From positions 6,448,001 through 6,512,000 of the forward strand of contig NZ_JAUSZL010000002.1 in the NCBI RefSeq assembly GCF_030817535.1: a stretch of DNA of 64,000 nt, given 5' to 3'. Numbering within the stretch: the first letter of the stretch is position 1; each line of letters starts with the position of its first letter. The position numbers were made by a program, and so were the translations under genes. Source of the DNA: Streptomyces sp. V3I8. Lineage in GTDB: Bacteria > Actinomycetota > Actinomycetes > Streptomycetales > Streptomycetaceae. This document shows positions 46,429-58,597 of this stretch, piece by piece. The notes under the pieces are model-generated. The model was given only the letters and a program-made list of their open reading frames with translations. It had not been told where the DNA came from and searched no databases.

Positions 46429-47576
46429 GACAGCTCCGCGTACGCCGTCTCGTGGGCGCGGCGGCGGGCGACGTCCCGGGCGAAGATCTCGCGGGCCACC
46501 TCCGTGAGCGTCCTCGCCGGGGCCCGCAGGTCCAGACGGCTGGCCTCCGCCACCGTCTTCGCCCAGCCGGACGGGATCTCCGAGCCCAGGGCGCCCGCGA
46601 GGGCGCCGGACATCGTGGCGATGGAGTCGCAGTCGCGGCCGTAGTTCACCGAGCCCAGCACCGCGTGCCGGTAGTCGCCGCGCGCGACCAGCAGCATGGC
46701 GAGCGCGACGGGCAGTTCCTCGACGGAGTGGACGCGGGAGGGGCGGCGGGCGCCCAGGGACGGGCTGCGGTAGTCCGGGCCGACCGTGTCGTACGGGGTG
46801 ACCGCCTCGCGCAGCGGGCGCAGCGCCGACTCGAAGTCCGAGTACCGCGTCGCCGTGTCGCAGACCGTCTCGATCGCGGCCCGGGTGCCGTCCTTGGCCA
46901 CGGCGAGGCAGGCCGCGACCACCGAGTCCGGGGTGGCGCCCGGGGCGCAGGCCGCCGCCACGGCCGCCGCGAAGACTCCGGCCGCCTCGCGCCCGTACGA
47001 CGACTGGTGGGCGCCCGCGACGTCGAGGGCCTCGGCGTACGCGCCCGCCGGGTTCGCCGCGTTGACCAGGCCGACCGGGGCCATGTACATCGCGGCCCCG
47101 CAGTTGACGATGTTGCCGGTGCCTGCTTCGCGCGGGTCCACGTGGCCGTAGTGGAGGCGGGCCACCAGCCACTTCTCGGCGAGGAAGATCCGCTGCAGGG
47201 GCAGGGCGTCCGCCTCGAGTTCCGGGATCCACCGGGGCGTCGTCATCAGGTCCGGCACCAGGTGCCCGGCGACGGCGTACGCGTCCAGGTGGTCGCGGAC
47301 CGCCGCGTACACCCGGACCAGCGCGTGCGTCATCAAGGTGTCGTCGGTGACGTGCCCGTCGCCCTTGTGGTACGGGGCCAGGGGGCGGGCCGTGCGCCAG
47401 TCGTCGCCGTGCCAGGGGCCGACGACGCCGTGGACGCGTCCGCCGTGGCGTTCGAGGATCTGGTCGGGGGAGTAGCCCTCCACGGGGCCGCCGAGCGCGT
47501 CGCCGACCGCGGCGCCGACGAGTGCTCCGGTGATCCGCTCGTCGAGGGTTCCCGTTTCTGCTGTTCTGGGCGTCAT
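46425..47576 (-). CDS. ADP-ribosylglycohydrolase family protein (paralogue C)
   Basis: A 383-residue hydrolase with an intact active site: ITGALVGAAVGDALGGPVEGYSPDQI at the start, GHVTDDTLMTHALVRVY as the first magnesium motif and NYGRDCDSIATMSGALAGAL as the second. A long central insert includes HYGHVDPREAGTGNIVNCGAAMYM. The family cleaves ADP-ribose N- or O-glycosidic bonds; some members act on other glycosides. It overlaps paralogue D by ATGA and starts seven bases after paralogue B ends. Confidence 0.9.
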   Translation of the reverse strand: MTPRTAETGTLDERITGALVGAAVGDALGGPVEGYSPDQILERHGGRVHGVVGPWHGDDWRTARPLAPYHKGDGHVTDDTLMTHALVRVYAAVRDHLDAYAVAGHLVPDLMTTPRWIPELEADALPLQRIFLAEKWLVARLHYGHVDPREAGTGNIVNCGAAMYMAPVGLVNAANPAGAYAEALDVAGAHQSSYGREAAGVFAAAVAAACAPGATPDSVVAACLAVAKDGTRAAIETVCDTATRYSDFESALRPLREAVTPYDTVGPDYRSPSLGARRPSRVHSVEELPVALAMLLVARGDYRHAVLGSVNYGRDCDSIATMSGALAGALGSEIPSGWAKTVAEASRLDLRAPARTLTEVAREIFARDVARRRAHETAYAELS

Positions 47577-47583
47577 GACCGGA

Positions 47584-48825
47584 TCATCCCCCCGCGGGGA
47601 CCCGTTCCGTCGTCGCCTCCAGCAGCTCGGCGAGTCCGATCAGGTCCGTGCCGGTCAGCCGGGGCAGCGCGCAGCCGGAGAGGGTGCGGCAGGCGTCGCG
47701 CCAGGCGGCGGGGATCGCCGCGCCGCCGCCGAGCGCGCCGGTCAGCGCGCCGGCCAGGGCCGGGGCCGAGTCCGCGACCCGGGACAGACACGCCGCCGCG
47801 GGCACCGCCTCCGCGATCCGGCCGTGCGCCGCGACGGCGAGGGCGAGGGCGACCGGGACGGTCTCGGCGGCGGCGATGCCGTAGCTGTAGACGTGGTCGA
47901 CGATCTGGTGCTCCAGGAGGGGGACGAGACCGAAGGCGCCCTCCCCCGCCGCCGTGAAGGCGCGGGCGAGCGCGAGGGCGTGGCGGGTGTTGCGGCCGAT
48001 CTCCGTGGCCTCCGGGAGTTCGGCGAGGGCCGCCGCCGCGCAGTCGTCCACGTCGGCGCCACCCAGTGCGAGCGCCACGGCCGCCGCCATCGCGCGGGCG
48101 CCGTGCACGCCGTCGCCGTCCTGGGTGTAGCGGGCGTCGAACTCGGCGAGTTCCGCGGCGGCGGCGGGTTCTCCCGCGTGGGCGACCGCCAGGACACAGG
48201 CCCGTACACAGGCCGCGTCGTCGAAGTAGTGGGGGTTGTCGTGGCCCGAGGCGGGCGGGCGCAGGCCGGTGGCGAGGTTGCCGAGGCCGGCCCGTACGGA
48301 GATGCGGGCGCGCAGGGGCAGGACCGCCGACTCGACCTCGGGGGCGCGGTCCGCCGCGGCGGCGACCTCGCTAGCGATCGCGTTCCAGGAGAGGTCGATC
48401 GCCGCGCGCATGCGGCGGTCCCTGCTCAGGTCGCCCAGGGTGGCGGCGTCCGCGGCCCGCAGGACGGCCTCCGCTGCGAAGGCCGCCCACTCGGCGTCGT
48501 CCGAGGGGCCGAGCCGGAGGGGCTCGGGCGGCTGGTTCAGGGCGATGGGGACCGGGAGGGTGGTGGTGGCGTTCTGTTCGGCGAAGGTGTCCAGTTCGCG
48601 GGTGAGGCGTCTGGTCCATTCGGGCATGCGGGTCGCTCTGTGCCTGGCGGCGGGCCAGCCGGCGGCGTCGCCGGCCGCCAGGCCGAGGAGGAGGCCCTCG
48701 ATGCGGCGTGGGGGTGCCGGGTGTTTTGTCGGGTGCGGGTGCGGGTGCGTCGTGGCTCGGCGCGCAGTTCCCCGCGCCCCTGACGGGGCGCCTGACGGGG
48801 GGTCTTCCAGTAGGTCTGGGGTCAT
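47584..48825 (-). CDS. ADP-ribosylglycohydrolase family protein (paralogue B, partly degenerate site)
   Basis: A 413-residue product. The hydrolase starts at RRIEGLLLGLAAGDAAGWPA; the first metal motif is GPSDDAEWAAFAAEAVL. In the second, where relatives have GRDADT or GRDCDS, this protein has SRVADSAPALAGALTGAL, so the first Asp is replaced by Val. It may be inactive, altered in specificity, or a partner subunit. ATG 48825 overlaps the stop of paralogue A (ATGA). The first about 40 residues (SGAPSGARGTARRATTHPHP) are encoded by a copy of the dispersed intergenic repeat; a start further inside is possible. Confidence 0.85.
   Translation of the reverse strand: MTPDLLEDPPSGAPSGARGTARRATTHPHPHPTKHPAPPRRIEGLLLGLAAGDAAGWPAARHRATRMPEWTRRLTRELDTFAEQNATTTLPVPIALNQPPEPLRLGPSDDAEWAAFAAEAVLRAADAATLGDLSRDRRMRAAIDLSWNAIASEVAAAADRAPEVESAVLPLRARISVRAGLGNLATGLRPPASGHDNPHYFDDAACVRACVLAVAHAGEPAAAAELAEFDARYTQDGDGVHGARAMAAAVALALGGADVDDCAAAALAELPEATEIGRNTRHALALARAFTAAGEGAFGLVPLLEHQIVDHVYSYGIAAAETVPVALALAVAAHGRIAEAVPAAACLSRVADSAPALAGALTGALGGGAAIPAAWRDACRTLSGCALPRLTGTDLIGLAELLEATTERVPAGG
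48730..48793 (+). repeat. dispersed GC-rich repeat, copy 5, within the coding start of paralogue B
   Basis: GTGGCTCGGCGCGCAGTTCC followed by CCGCGCCCCTGACGGGGCGCC on the plus strand. Unlike the other copies it lies within a coding region, the N-terminus of the minus-strand gene. Confidence 0.8.
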
Positions 48826-49829
48826 CGGGGGTCCTCGTTCGGGGTCAGGAGGTCTGCCACGTCCTGGATGTGGTGGCCTCGCATGGAGGGGAGGCAGGTC
48901 CCCTTGGCGGGGCCGATCGCCGCCCTCCAGGCGGACGGGATCGCGGCGGCGCCGCGCGTGGCGCCGGCCAGGGCGCCCGCCACCGCCGCCGTGGTGTCGG
49001 CGTCGCGGCCCATGTTGACCGCCGTGAGGACCGCCTCCTCGAAGTCGCCGTCGGCGGCCGTGTACGCGCCGAAGGCCAGCGCCACGGCCTCGGGGGCCAG
49101 GTCCGTCCAGGGGTAGCCGCCGATGACGACCGCCGAGCGGACCGCGCGTTCGCCGCGGTGGGCGCAGGCCGCGGCCCGGCGCAGGGAGCGGGCCGTCCAG
49201 GAGTCGTCGGGGACGACGGCCAGCGCGGAGGCGACCACCACGGGCGGGGGCGCCCCGGCCATCGCCGCGGCGACGCCCGCCGCGACGGCCTGGCCGCCGT
49301 AGATCCCCTCGCCGTCGTGGCTGACCGACCCGTCGATCGCCACCAGCCGGGCCGCCTCCGCGGGGCGGCCCGCCGCGAAGACCCCGAAGGGGGCCGCCCG
49401 CATGGCGAGGCCGTCGCTCCAGGCGTGCCGGTGCTGGGCGGAGATGGGGGCCGCGAGCCCCCGGCGCAGGTTCTCCAGCGTGCCCCGCTCGCTGAAGCCC
49501 GCGCCGCGGAACGGCCCCTCGTCGCGGTCCGCGATCCACTCGTGCCAGGCCGCCTCCACGTGCGCGACCGTGAGCGCCGAACCGTGCCGGGCCAGCAGCA
49601 GGCCCGAGAAGATCGCGTACTCGGTGTCGTCGGTGCCGGCCGGGTGCTCGGCCACGTATCCCGTGATACGGCCCCAGCGTGCGCGGATCTCTGACGGCTT
49701 CATGTTCTCGGCCGGCGCCCCGAGCGCGTCCCCCACGGCGAGCCCCAGCAGGGCGCCGCGCGCCCGTTCGCGCAGGACGGCGGCGTCCCCGGGCGCCGGT
49801 ACCGGCGGGACGCAGGCGATGGAAGCCAT
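48822..49829 (-). CDS. ADP-ribosylglycohydrolase family protein (paralogue A)
   Basis: A 335-residue compact member and first gene of the operon. RARGALLGLAVGDALGAPAENMKPSEIRARWG, PAGTDDTEYAIFSGLLLA (first metal motif), GSVSHDGEGIYGGQAVAAGVAAAM and NMGRDADTTAAVAGALAGA (second) are all canonical, so an active hydrolase is likely. ATG 49829 follows GGAGAGG by seven bases; the longer in-frame start at 49904 is rejected because it would bury that site. The operon leader carries a hairpin just upstream. Confidence 0.9.
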   Translation of the reverse strand: MASIACVPPVPAPGDAAVLRERARGALLGLAVGDALGAPAENMKPSEIRARWGRITGYVAEHPAGTDDTEYAIFSGLLLARHGSALTVAHVEAAWHEWIADRDEGPFRGAGFSERGTLENLRRGLAAPISAQHRHAWSDGLAMRAAPFGVFAAGRPAEAARLVAIDGSVSHDGEGIYGGQAVAAGVAAAMAGAPPPVVVASALAVVPDDSWTARSLRRAAACAHRGERAVRSAVVIGGYPWTDLAPEAVALAFGAYTAADGDFEEAVLTAVNMGRDADTTAAVAGALAGATRGAAAIPSAWRAAIGPAKGTCLPSMRGHHIQDVADLLTPNEDPR

Positions 49830-49848
49830 GGCGGTGCCTCTCCGTCGC

Positions 49849-49873
49849 GGGGCTCCTGGCGATCGGGAGCCCC
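49849..49873 (-). promoter_or_regulatory. leader hairpin before the four-hydrolase operon
   Basis: GGGGCTCC and its complement (8 bp) flank TGGCGATCG. On the operon mRNA the hairpin ends about 11 bases before the GGAGAGG ribosome site, so it could affect translation. It might also be a simple terminator for plus-strand transcripts, since CCCCTTT follows on that strand. Confidence 0.4.
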
Positions 49874-50034
49874 TTTGCGCATGTGTCCCCACCCGGAGGT
49901 CCACCGGAGCCTCACACGCCCCGGTGTCACCCGGTCGACATCTGTGCGCAGGTCACCACGGATGAGCGAAGGGGGGCATCGGTGCAGGTAAGTACGGCCT
50001 TCCTTGCTGGCGGACGCGGAATGAGAGGCGTAAC

Positions 50035-50074
50035 TTGGACGTTGTCCAAAAGTGGAAGCACTCGAATGAGTGCT
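50035..50074 (+). promoter_or_regulatory. two adjacent inverted repeats upstream of the VIT transporter gene
   Basis: TTGGAC-GTT-GTCCAA (50035-50049) and AGCACTC-GAAT-GAGTGCT (50057-50074) are both perfect. They lie 29-68 bases before the ATG, where an operator or a mRNA hairpin would be expected. They could respond to a metal, but match no metal box I know. Confidence 0.5.
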
Positions 50075-50102
50075 CCGGTCGAGCATCCTGGGGGATCTCC
50101 GC

Positions 50103-50834
50103 ATGGCCATCATCGAGACCGAGGCGGCGCTGCACGAGGCGCACCGCGACAACCACACCCACCGGGACGTCAACGGCGGGTGGCTGCGTCCGGCCGTCTT
50201 CGGCGCGATGGACGGCCTCGTCTCCAACCTGGCGCTGATGACCGGCGTGGCGGGCGGCGACGTCTCCCACCGGACCGTCGTCATCACCGGACTCGCGGGC
50301 CTGGCCGCCGGTGCCTTCTCCATGGCCGCCGGCGAGTACACCTCCGTCGCCTCGCAGCGCGAACTCGTCGAGGCCGAACTCGACGTCGAGCGACGGGAGT
50401 TGAAGAAGCATCCGCAGGACGAGGAGCGCGAGCTCGCCCTGCTGTACGAGGCTCGCGGCGTCGACAGCGCCCTCGCCGGTGAGGTCGCCCGGCAGCTGTC
50501 CAGGGACCCGGAGCAGGCGCTCGAGATCCACGCGCGCGAAGAGCTGGGCATCGACCCCGGCGACCTGCCCTCCCCGGGCGTCGCCGCCGTGTCGAGCTTC
50601 GGCGCGTTCGCCCTGGGGGCCCTGCTCCCCGTCCTGCCGTACCTGCTGGGGGCGACCACCCTGTGGCCCGCCCTGCTGCTCGCGTTCGTCGGACTCTTCG
50701 CCTGCGGCGCGATCGTGGCCAAGGTGACCGCCAGGTCCTGGTGGTTCAGCGGGCTCCGGCAGCTCGTGCTGGGCGGTGCCGCCGCCGGTGTGACGTACGC
50801 CCTGGGCGGTTTGTTCGGAACGGCCGTAGGATGA
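50103..50834 (+). CDS. VIT1/CCC1 family iron/manganese transporter
   Basis: A 243-residue membrane protein that resembles vacuolar iron transporters. NGGWLRPAVFGAMDGLVSNLALMTGVAGG and AGLAAGAFSMAAGEYTSVASQRELVEAE are the family signatures. A cytoplasmic metal-binding helical domain (about residues 90-165, rich in Glu) is followed by three helices from 168 on. It probably exports Fe2+ or Mn2+ from the cytoplasm. ATG 50103 has GGGGGA upstream; a longer start at 50070 lies within the inverted repeat. It is divergent from the hydrolase operon. Confidence 0.9.
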   Translation: MAIIETEAALHEAHRDNHTHRDVNGGWLRPAVFGAMDGLVSNLALMTGVAGGDVSHRTVVITGLAGLAAGAFSMAAGEYTSVASQRELVEAELDVERRELKKHPQDEERELALLYEARGVDSALAGEVARQLSRDPEQALEIHAREELGIDPGDLPSPGVAAVSSFGAFALGALLPVLPYLLGATTLWPALLLAFVGLFACGAIVAKVTARSWWFSGLRQLVLGGAAAGVTYALGGLFGTAVG

Positions 50835-51230
50835 CCGGCACCGCCTGGTCGAGCACCTATGCACGGGACTGCATAAGTAGCCGTTACCCGGCGGTTTCGA
50901 ACGCTTAACCACCGGGCATGACCCGTAAGCGCTTCGGGCAACGACGCCCGCACCGCATCTCGAGCCGCACAGCAAGCCGCACATCGCGCGGCGGGTGACG
51001 TTGCCCGCGGCGCCCGGGCCCACGGTCATCGATCTGTCCGAAAAGGCCCCCCTTCCAGCCGCCACGAGCGGCGCTTCCGACGCGACCCACGGCGTCCGCA
51101 TGGTGGAACGCGGTATCCGGTTCACGAGAACCGTTCCATCATGTAACCTGCACGAAATTTTGCACCTTTCGCTTAGGGCCAACGTCGTCCCTTGGCACAT
51201 GCATATGCCACGACGACGACGGGAGAGCCG
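50835..51230 (+). other. 396-base region between the VIT gene and gltB
   Basis: No convincing gene is present. It holds TATGCA-CGGGAC-TGCATA (50858-50875), a 6-bp inverted repeat that may end the VIT transcript, and the gltB promoter near its right end. A 25-codon ORF (50831-50908) overlapping the VIT stop is probably spurious. Confidence 0.6.
51143..51158 (+). promoter_or_regulatory. candidate GlnR half-site and -10 of the gltB promoter
   Basis: GTAAC-CTGCAC-GAAAT fits the first half (GTnAC-n6-GAAAC) of the actinobacterial GlnR box, with one mismatch. It overlaps TAACCT (51144-51149), a -10-like hexamer, which would suit repression. The second half of the box is not found. Confidence 0.4.
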
Positions 51231-55818
<4,588 letters not shown>

Positions 55819-55826
<8 letters not shown>

Positions 55827-57279
55827 TCCCAAGGGCTTTCTGAACCACGGACGCGAGGTCGCCAGGACGCGTCCCGTCGAGGAGCGCGTCCGGGACTGGA
55901 ACGAGGTCTACGTTCCGGGCTCGCTGCTGCCGATCATCCCCACGCAGGCCTCGCGCTGCATGGACTGCGGCATCCCCTTCTGCCACAACGGCTGTCCGCT
56001 CGGCAACCTCATCCCCGAGTGGAACGACTTCGCGTACCGCGAGGACTGGTCCGCCGCCTCCGACCGGCTGCACGCCACGAACAACTTCCCGGAGTTCACC
56101 GGCCGGCTGTGCCCCGCCCCCTGCGAGTCGGCGTGCGTGCTGGGCATCAACCAGCCCGCCGTGACCATCAAGAACGTCGAGGTCTCGATCATCGACAAGG
56201 CGTGGGACAGCGGCAACGTCGCTCCCCAGGCCCCCGAGCGCCTCTCCGGCAAGACCGTCGCGGTCATCGGCTCGGGCCCGGCGGGACTGGCCGCCGCCCA
56301 GCAGCTGACCCGGGCCGGCCACACGGTCGCCGTGTACGAGCGTGCCGACCGCGTCGGCGGCCTCCTGCGCTACGGCATCCCCGAGTTCAAGATGGAGAAG
56401 CGGCACATCAACCGCCGTATCGAGCAGATGCGCGCGGAGGGCACCCGCTTCCGTACGGGCGTCGAGATCGGCCGCGACCTCAAGGCCACCGACCTGCGCA
56501 AGCGGTACGACGCCGTCGTCATCGCGGCCGGCGCGACCGTCTCCCGCGACCTGCCGGTCCCCGGGCGCGAGCTGAACGGCATCCACTTCGCGATGGAGTA
56601 CCTGCCGCTCGCCAACAAGGTGCAGGAGGGCGACTTCGTGGCGCCCCCCATCACCGCCGAGGGCAAGCACGTCGTCGTCATCGGCGGCGGCGACACCGGC
56701 GCCGACTGCGTGGGCACCGCCCACCGCCAGGGCGCGGCCTCCGTCACCCAGCTGGAGATCATGCCCCAGCCGGACGCGGAGCGCGCCCCGCACCAGCCCT
56801 GGCCGACGTTCCCCATGCTCTACAAGGTGACCTCCGCGCACGAGGAGGGCGGCGAGCGGATCTACTCCGTCTCCACCACCCACTTCGAGGGCGACGAGGA
56901 CGGCAACGTCCAGTGGCTGCACCTCGTCGAGGTGGAGTTCGTGCAGGGCAAGCTGACGCAGAAGCCGGGTACGGAGCGCAGGATCCCCGCCCAGCTGGTC
57001 ACCCTCGCCATGGGCTTCACCGGCACCGACCAGGAGAACGGGCTGGTCTCCCAGTTCGCCCTCGAACTCGACGAGCGCGGCAACATCGCGCGCGACGGCG
57101 ACTACGCGACCAATGTCCCCGGCGTGTTCGTCGCCGGTGACGCCGGGCGCGGGCAGTCCCTCATCGTGTGGGCCATCGCGGAGGGCCGCTCGGCCGCCCG
57201 CGGGGTCGACCGCTTCCTGACCGGGGTCAGCGAGCTGCCGGCTCCGGTCCGTCCCACGGACCGTTCGCTCATGGTCTGA
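55819..57279 (+). CDS. gltD: glutamate synthase (NADPH) small subunit
   Basis: The 486-residue FAD/NADPH subunit that feeds electrons to GltB. Two N-terminal 4Fe-4S clusters are shown by [17 protein letters not shown] and [12 protein letters not shown]. The FAD site is [17 protein letters not shown], the NADPH site [17 protein letters not shown], and the C-terminal FAD contact is [19 protein letters not shown] coupled overlap with gltB and no gap puts both in one transcript. CCGTAC-AACGGC-GTACGG (57300-57317) may be a weak terminator. Confidence 0.96.
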
Positions 57280-57392
57280 CGCTCCCCCCCAAAGACGTCC
57301 CGTACAACGGCGTACGGAACTGAGCGCGGCGCCTGCCCTCGTCCCCGACCGGACCTGGTGGGCGCCGTGGTGCGTCCGGGCTGCCGCCCCCG

Positions 57393-57463
57393 GCGGGTGC
57401 CGCCTGCGGGCCGGCGGGGCCGGTCGCGCGGTTCCCCGCGCCCCTGGAGGGGCTGCGCCCCTC
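57393..57463 (+). repeat. dispersed GC-rich intergenic repeat, copy 6
   Basis: GGTCGCGCGGTTCCCCGCGC, CCCTGGAGGGGCTGCGCCCC and TCC make this the longest and most strongly palindromic copy. It fills the gap between gltD and the convergent chitosanase gene and can act as a terminator for both. Confidence 0.85.
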
Positions 57464-57465
57464 CT

Positions 57466-58293
57466 TCAGCGGATCTCGTACGGCTGGCCGTAGACCTGCC
57501 ACTTCAGGGGGGTGTCCAGGTCCAGGTTGCCGTCGTACAGGAAGCGGCGCTGGGCCGTGTCCACGCGGGACGTGTCGCGGCCCTCCGACTTCATCGTCCT
57601 GCGCCGCATGTCGAGGAAGATGTCGAGGTACGCCTTCTCCTCGCCCCCCTCCGCGGGCGTGTCCGCCTCGGCCATGGCCCGCTTGCGGATGCCGTGGAAT
57701 CCGGGGTCGCTGCCCGGCCCGTGCATCACCATGGCGTCGTAGTAGACGAACTGGCCCAGCACGCCCAGACCGTCGCGCTTCGCGAGCCGCACCGCGGGGT
57801 CGAAGTACACCCGGTCGCGCTCGGCGTCCTGCGCGCGCTCGAACGCCGCCTTTCGCGACTCCGCCTTCCAGGCCGCCTCGAAACCGGCCCCCAGACCCTC
57901 GTGCGAGTCGGAGCCGTCCACCTCCCGCAGGGCGGGCAGGTAGCGGGCCAGCGCGTTGTCCGGGTGCGACTTCGTGTACCGCTCGACCAGGACGAGCAGG
58001 TCGTGCGTACCGGTGGTGAAGCCGATGATGCCCGCGGTGTAGCCGCGCCCGTCGCCGATGTCCTCGATGTAGTCGTACTGGGCACGCCAGTCGAGGCTGG
58101 AGTTCTCCGCACTGGACACGATCCGCTGGGCCAGGTCCTTCTTGTCCGGCGCGTCCAGCCCCGCGGAGGAGGCGGAGGCGGCGGCCCGGGCGTCCGGACG
58201 CGCCCCGTCACCGCTCCGGTCGGGCCCGGTGGAACATGCCGCCACCGCGACGAGGGGGACGAGGGTGAACAGCAGACGGCCAGCGCGTTTCAT
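57466..58293 (-). CDS. GH46 chitosanase, predicted lipoprotein
   Basis: A 275-residue endo-chitosanase. MKRAGRLLFTLVPLVAVAAC is a lipoprotein signal with lipidation Cys20, so it should stay anchored outside the cell. A linker (21-45) leads to the GH46 domain. By comparison with Streptomyces sp. N174 chitosanase, the acid is Glu63 in SSAENSSLDW and the base Asp81 in IEDIGDGRGY, with the same 18-residue spacing. YYDAMVMHGPGSDPGFHGIRKRAM and RVDTAQRRFLYDGNLDLDTPLKWQVYG follow. From memory a second chitosanase lipoprotein (CsnH) sits here in S. coelicolor. ATG 58293 is six bases after TACTCT. Confidence 0.93.
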   Translation of the reverse strand: MKRAGRLLFTLVPLVAVAACSTGPDRSGDGARPDARAAASASSAGLDAPDKKDLAQRIVSSAENSSLDWRAQYDYIEDIGDGRGYTAGIIGFTTGTHDLLVLVERYTKSHPDNALARYLPALREVDGSDSHEGLGAGFEAAWKAESRKAAFERAQDAERDRVYFDPAVRLAKRDGLGVLGQFVYYDAMVMHGPGSDPGFHGIRKRAMAEADTPAEGGEEKAYLDIFLDMRRRTMKSEGRDTSRVDTAQRRFLYDGNLDLDTPLKWQVYGQPYEIR

Positions 58294-58299
58294 GCGCAA

Positions 58300-58305
58300 A
58301 GAGTA
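58300..58305 (-). promoter_or_regulatory. -10-like element of a leaderless promoter (chitosanase gene)
   Basis: TACTCT on the minus strand ends six bases before ATG 58293. I see no CsnR-like or DasR-like operator here. Confidence 0.5.
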
Positions 58306-58367
58306 CGATCGGCGCAGGGTGCCGTGCCGCATCGGGTGGGCTGTCCGTGACCGTCGGGGGAGGACCT

Positions 58368-58592
58368 GTGAGCGCGGAGGAAGTGGCGCTGCTGCGGGCG
58401 GAGTTGGGTGTTCCGCTACCGGACTGCTTCACGGCGCTGGACGGCCCGCAGGCCCTGTTGCTGGCCCGGTCCCTGCGCCGGGCACGTGAGCGCAGGGTGT
58501 CCGGCCTGAACGAGGCCGTCGAGGACGCCCTCACCCTCGTACCGGCCCTGACCAGGGAACCTGTCCGCCGGATGCTCTTCCGCCAGGGATAG
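58368..58592 (+). CDS. small uncharacterised helical protein, 74 residues
   Basis: A 74-residue acidic/basic helical protein (SAEEVALLRAELGVPLPDCF, LARSLRRARERRVSGLNEAV). No known domain is seen. GTG 58368 has GGGGGAGG four to twelve bases upstream, which decides it over GTG 58347. It ends five bases before the next gene and is likely coupled to it. Confidence 0.65.
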   Translation: MSAEEVALLRAELGVPLPDCFTALDGPQALLLARSLRRARERRVSGLNEAVEDALTLVPALTREPVRRMLFRQG

Positions 58593-58597
58593 CAGGC

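Noticed and set aside
48730..48793. Repeat copy 5 as a CRISPR or insertion-sequence end
   Set aside because: There is no regular spacer array, transposase or target duplication; it matches the other dispersed copies.
50831..50908. 25-codon ORF overlapping the VIT transporter stop by ATGA
   Set aside because: No ribosome site of its own, no recognisable sequence; likely chance.
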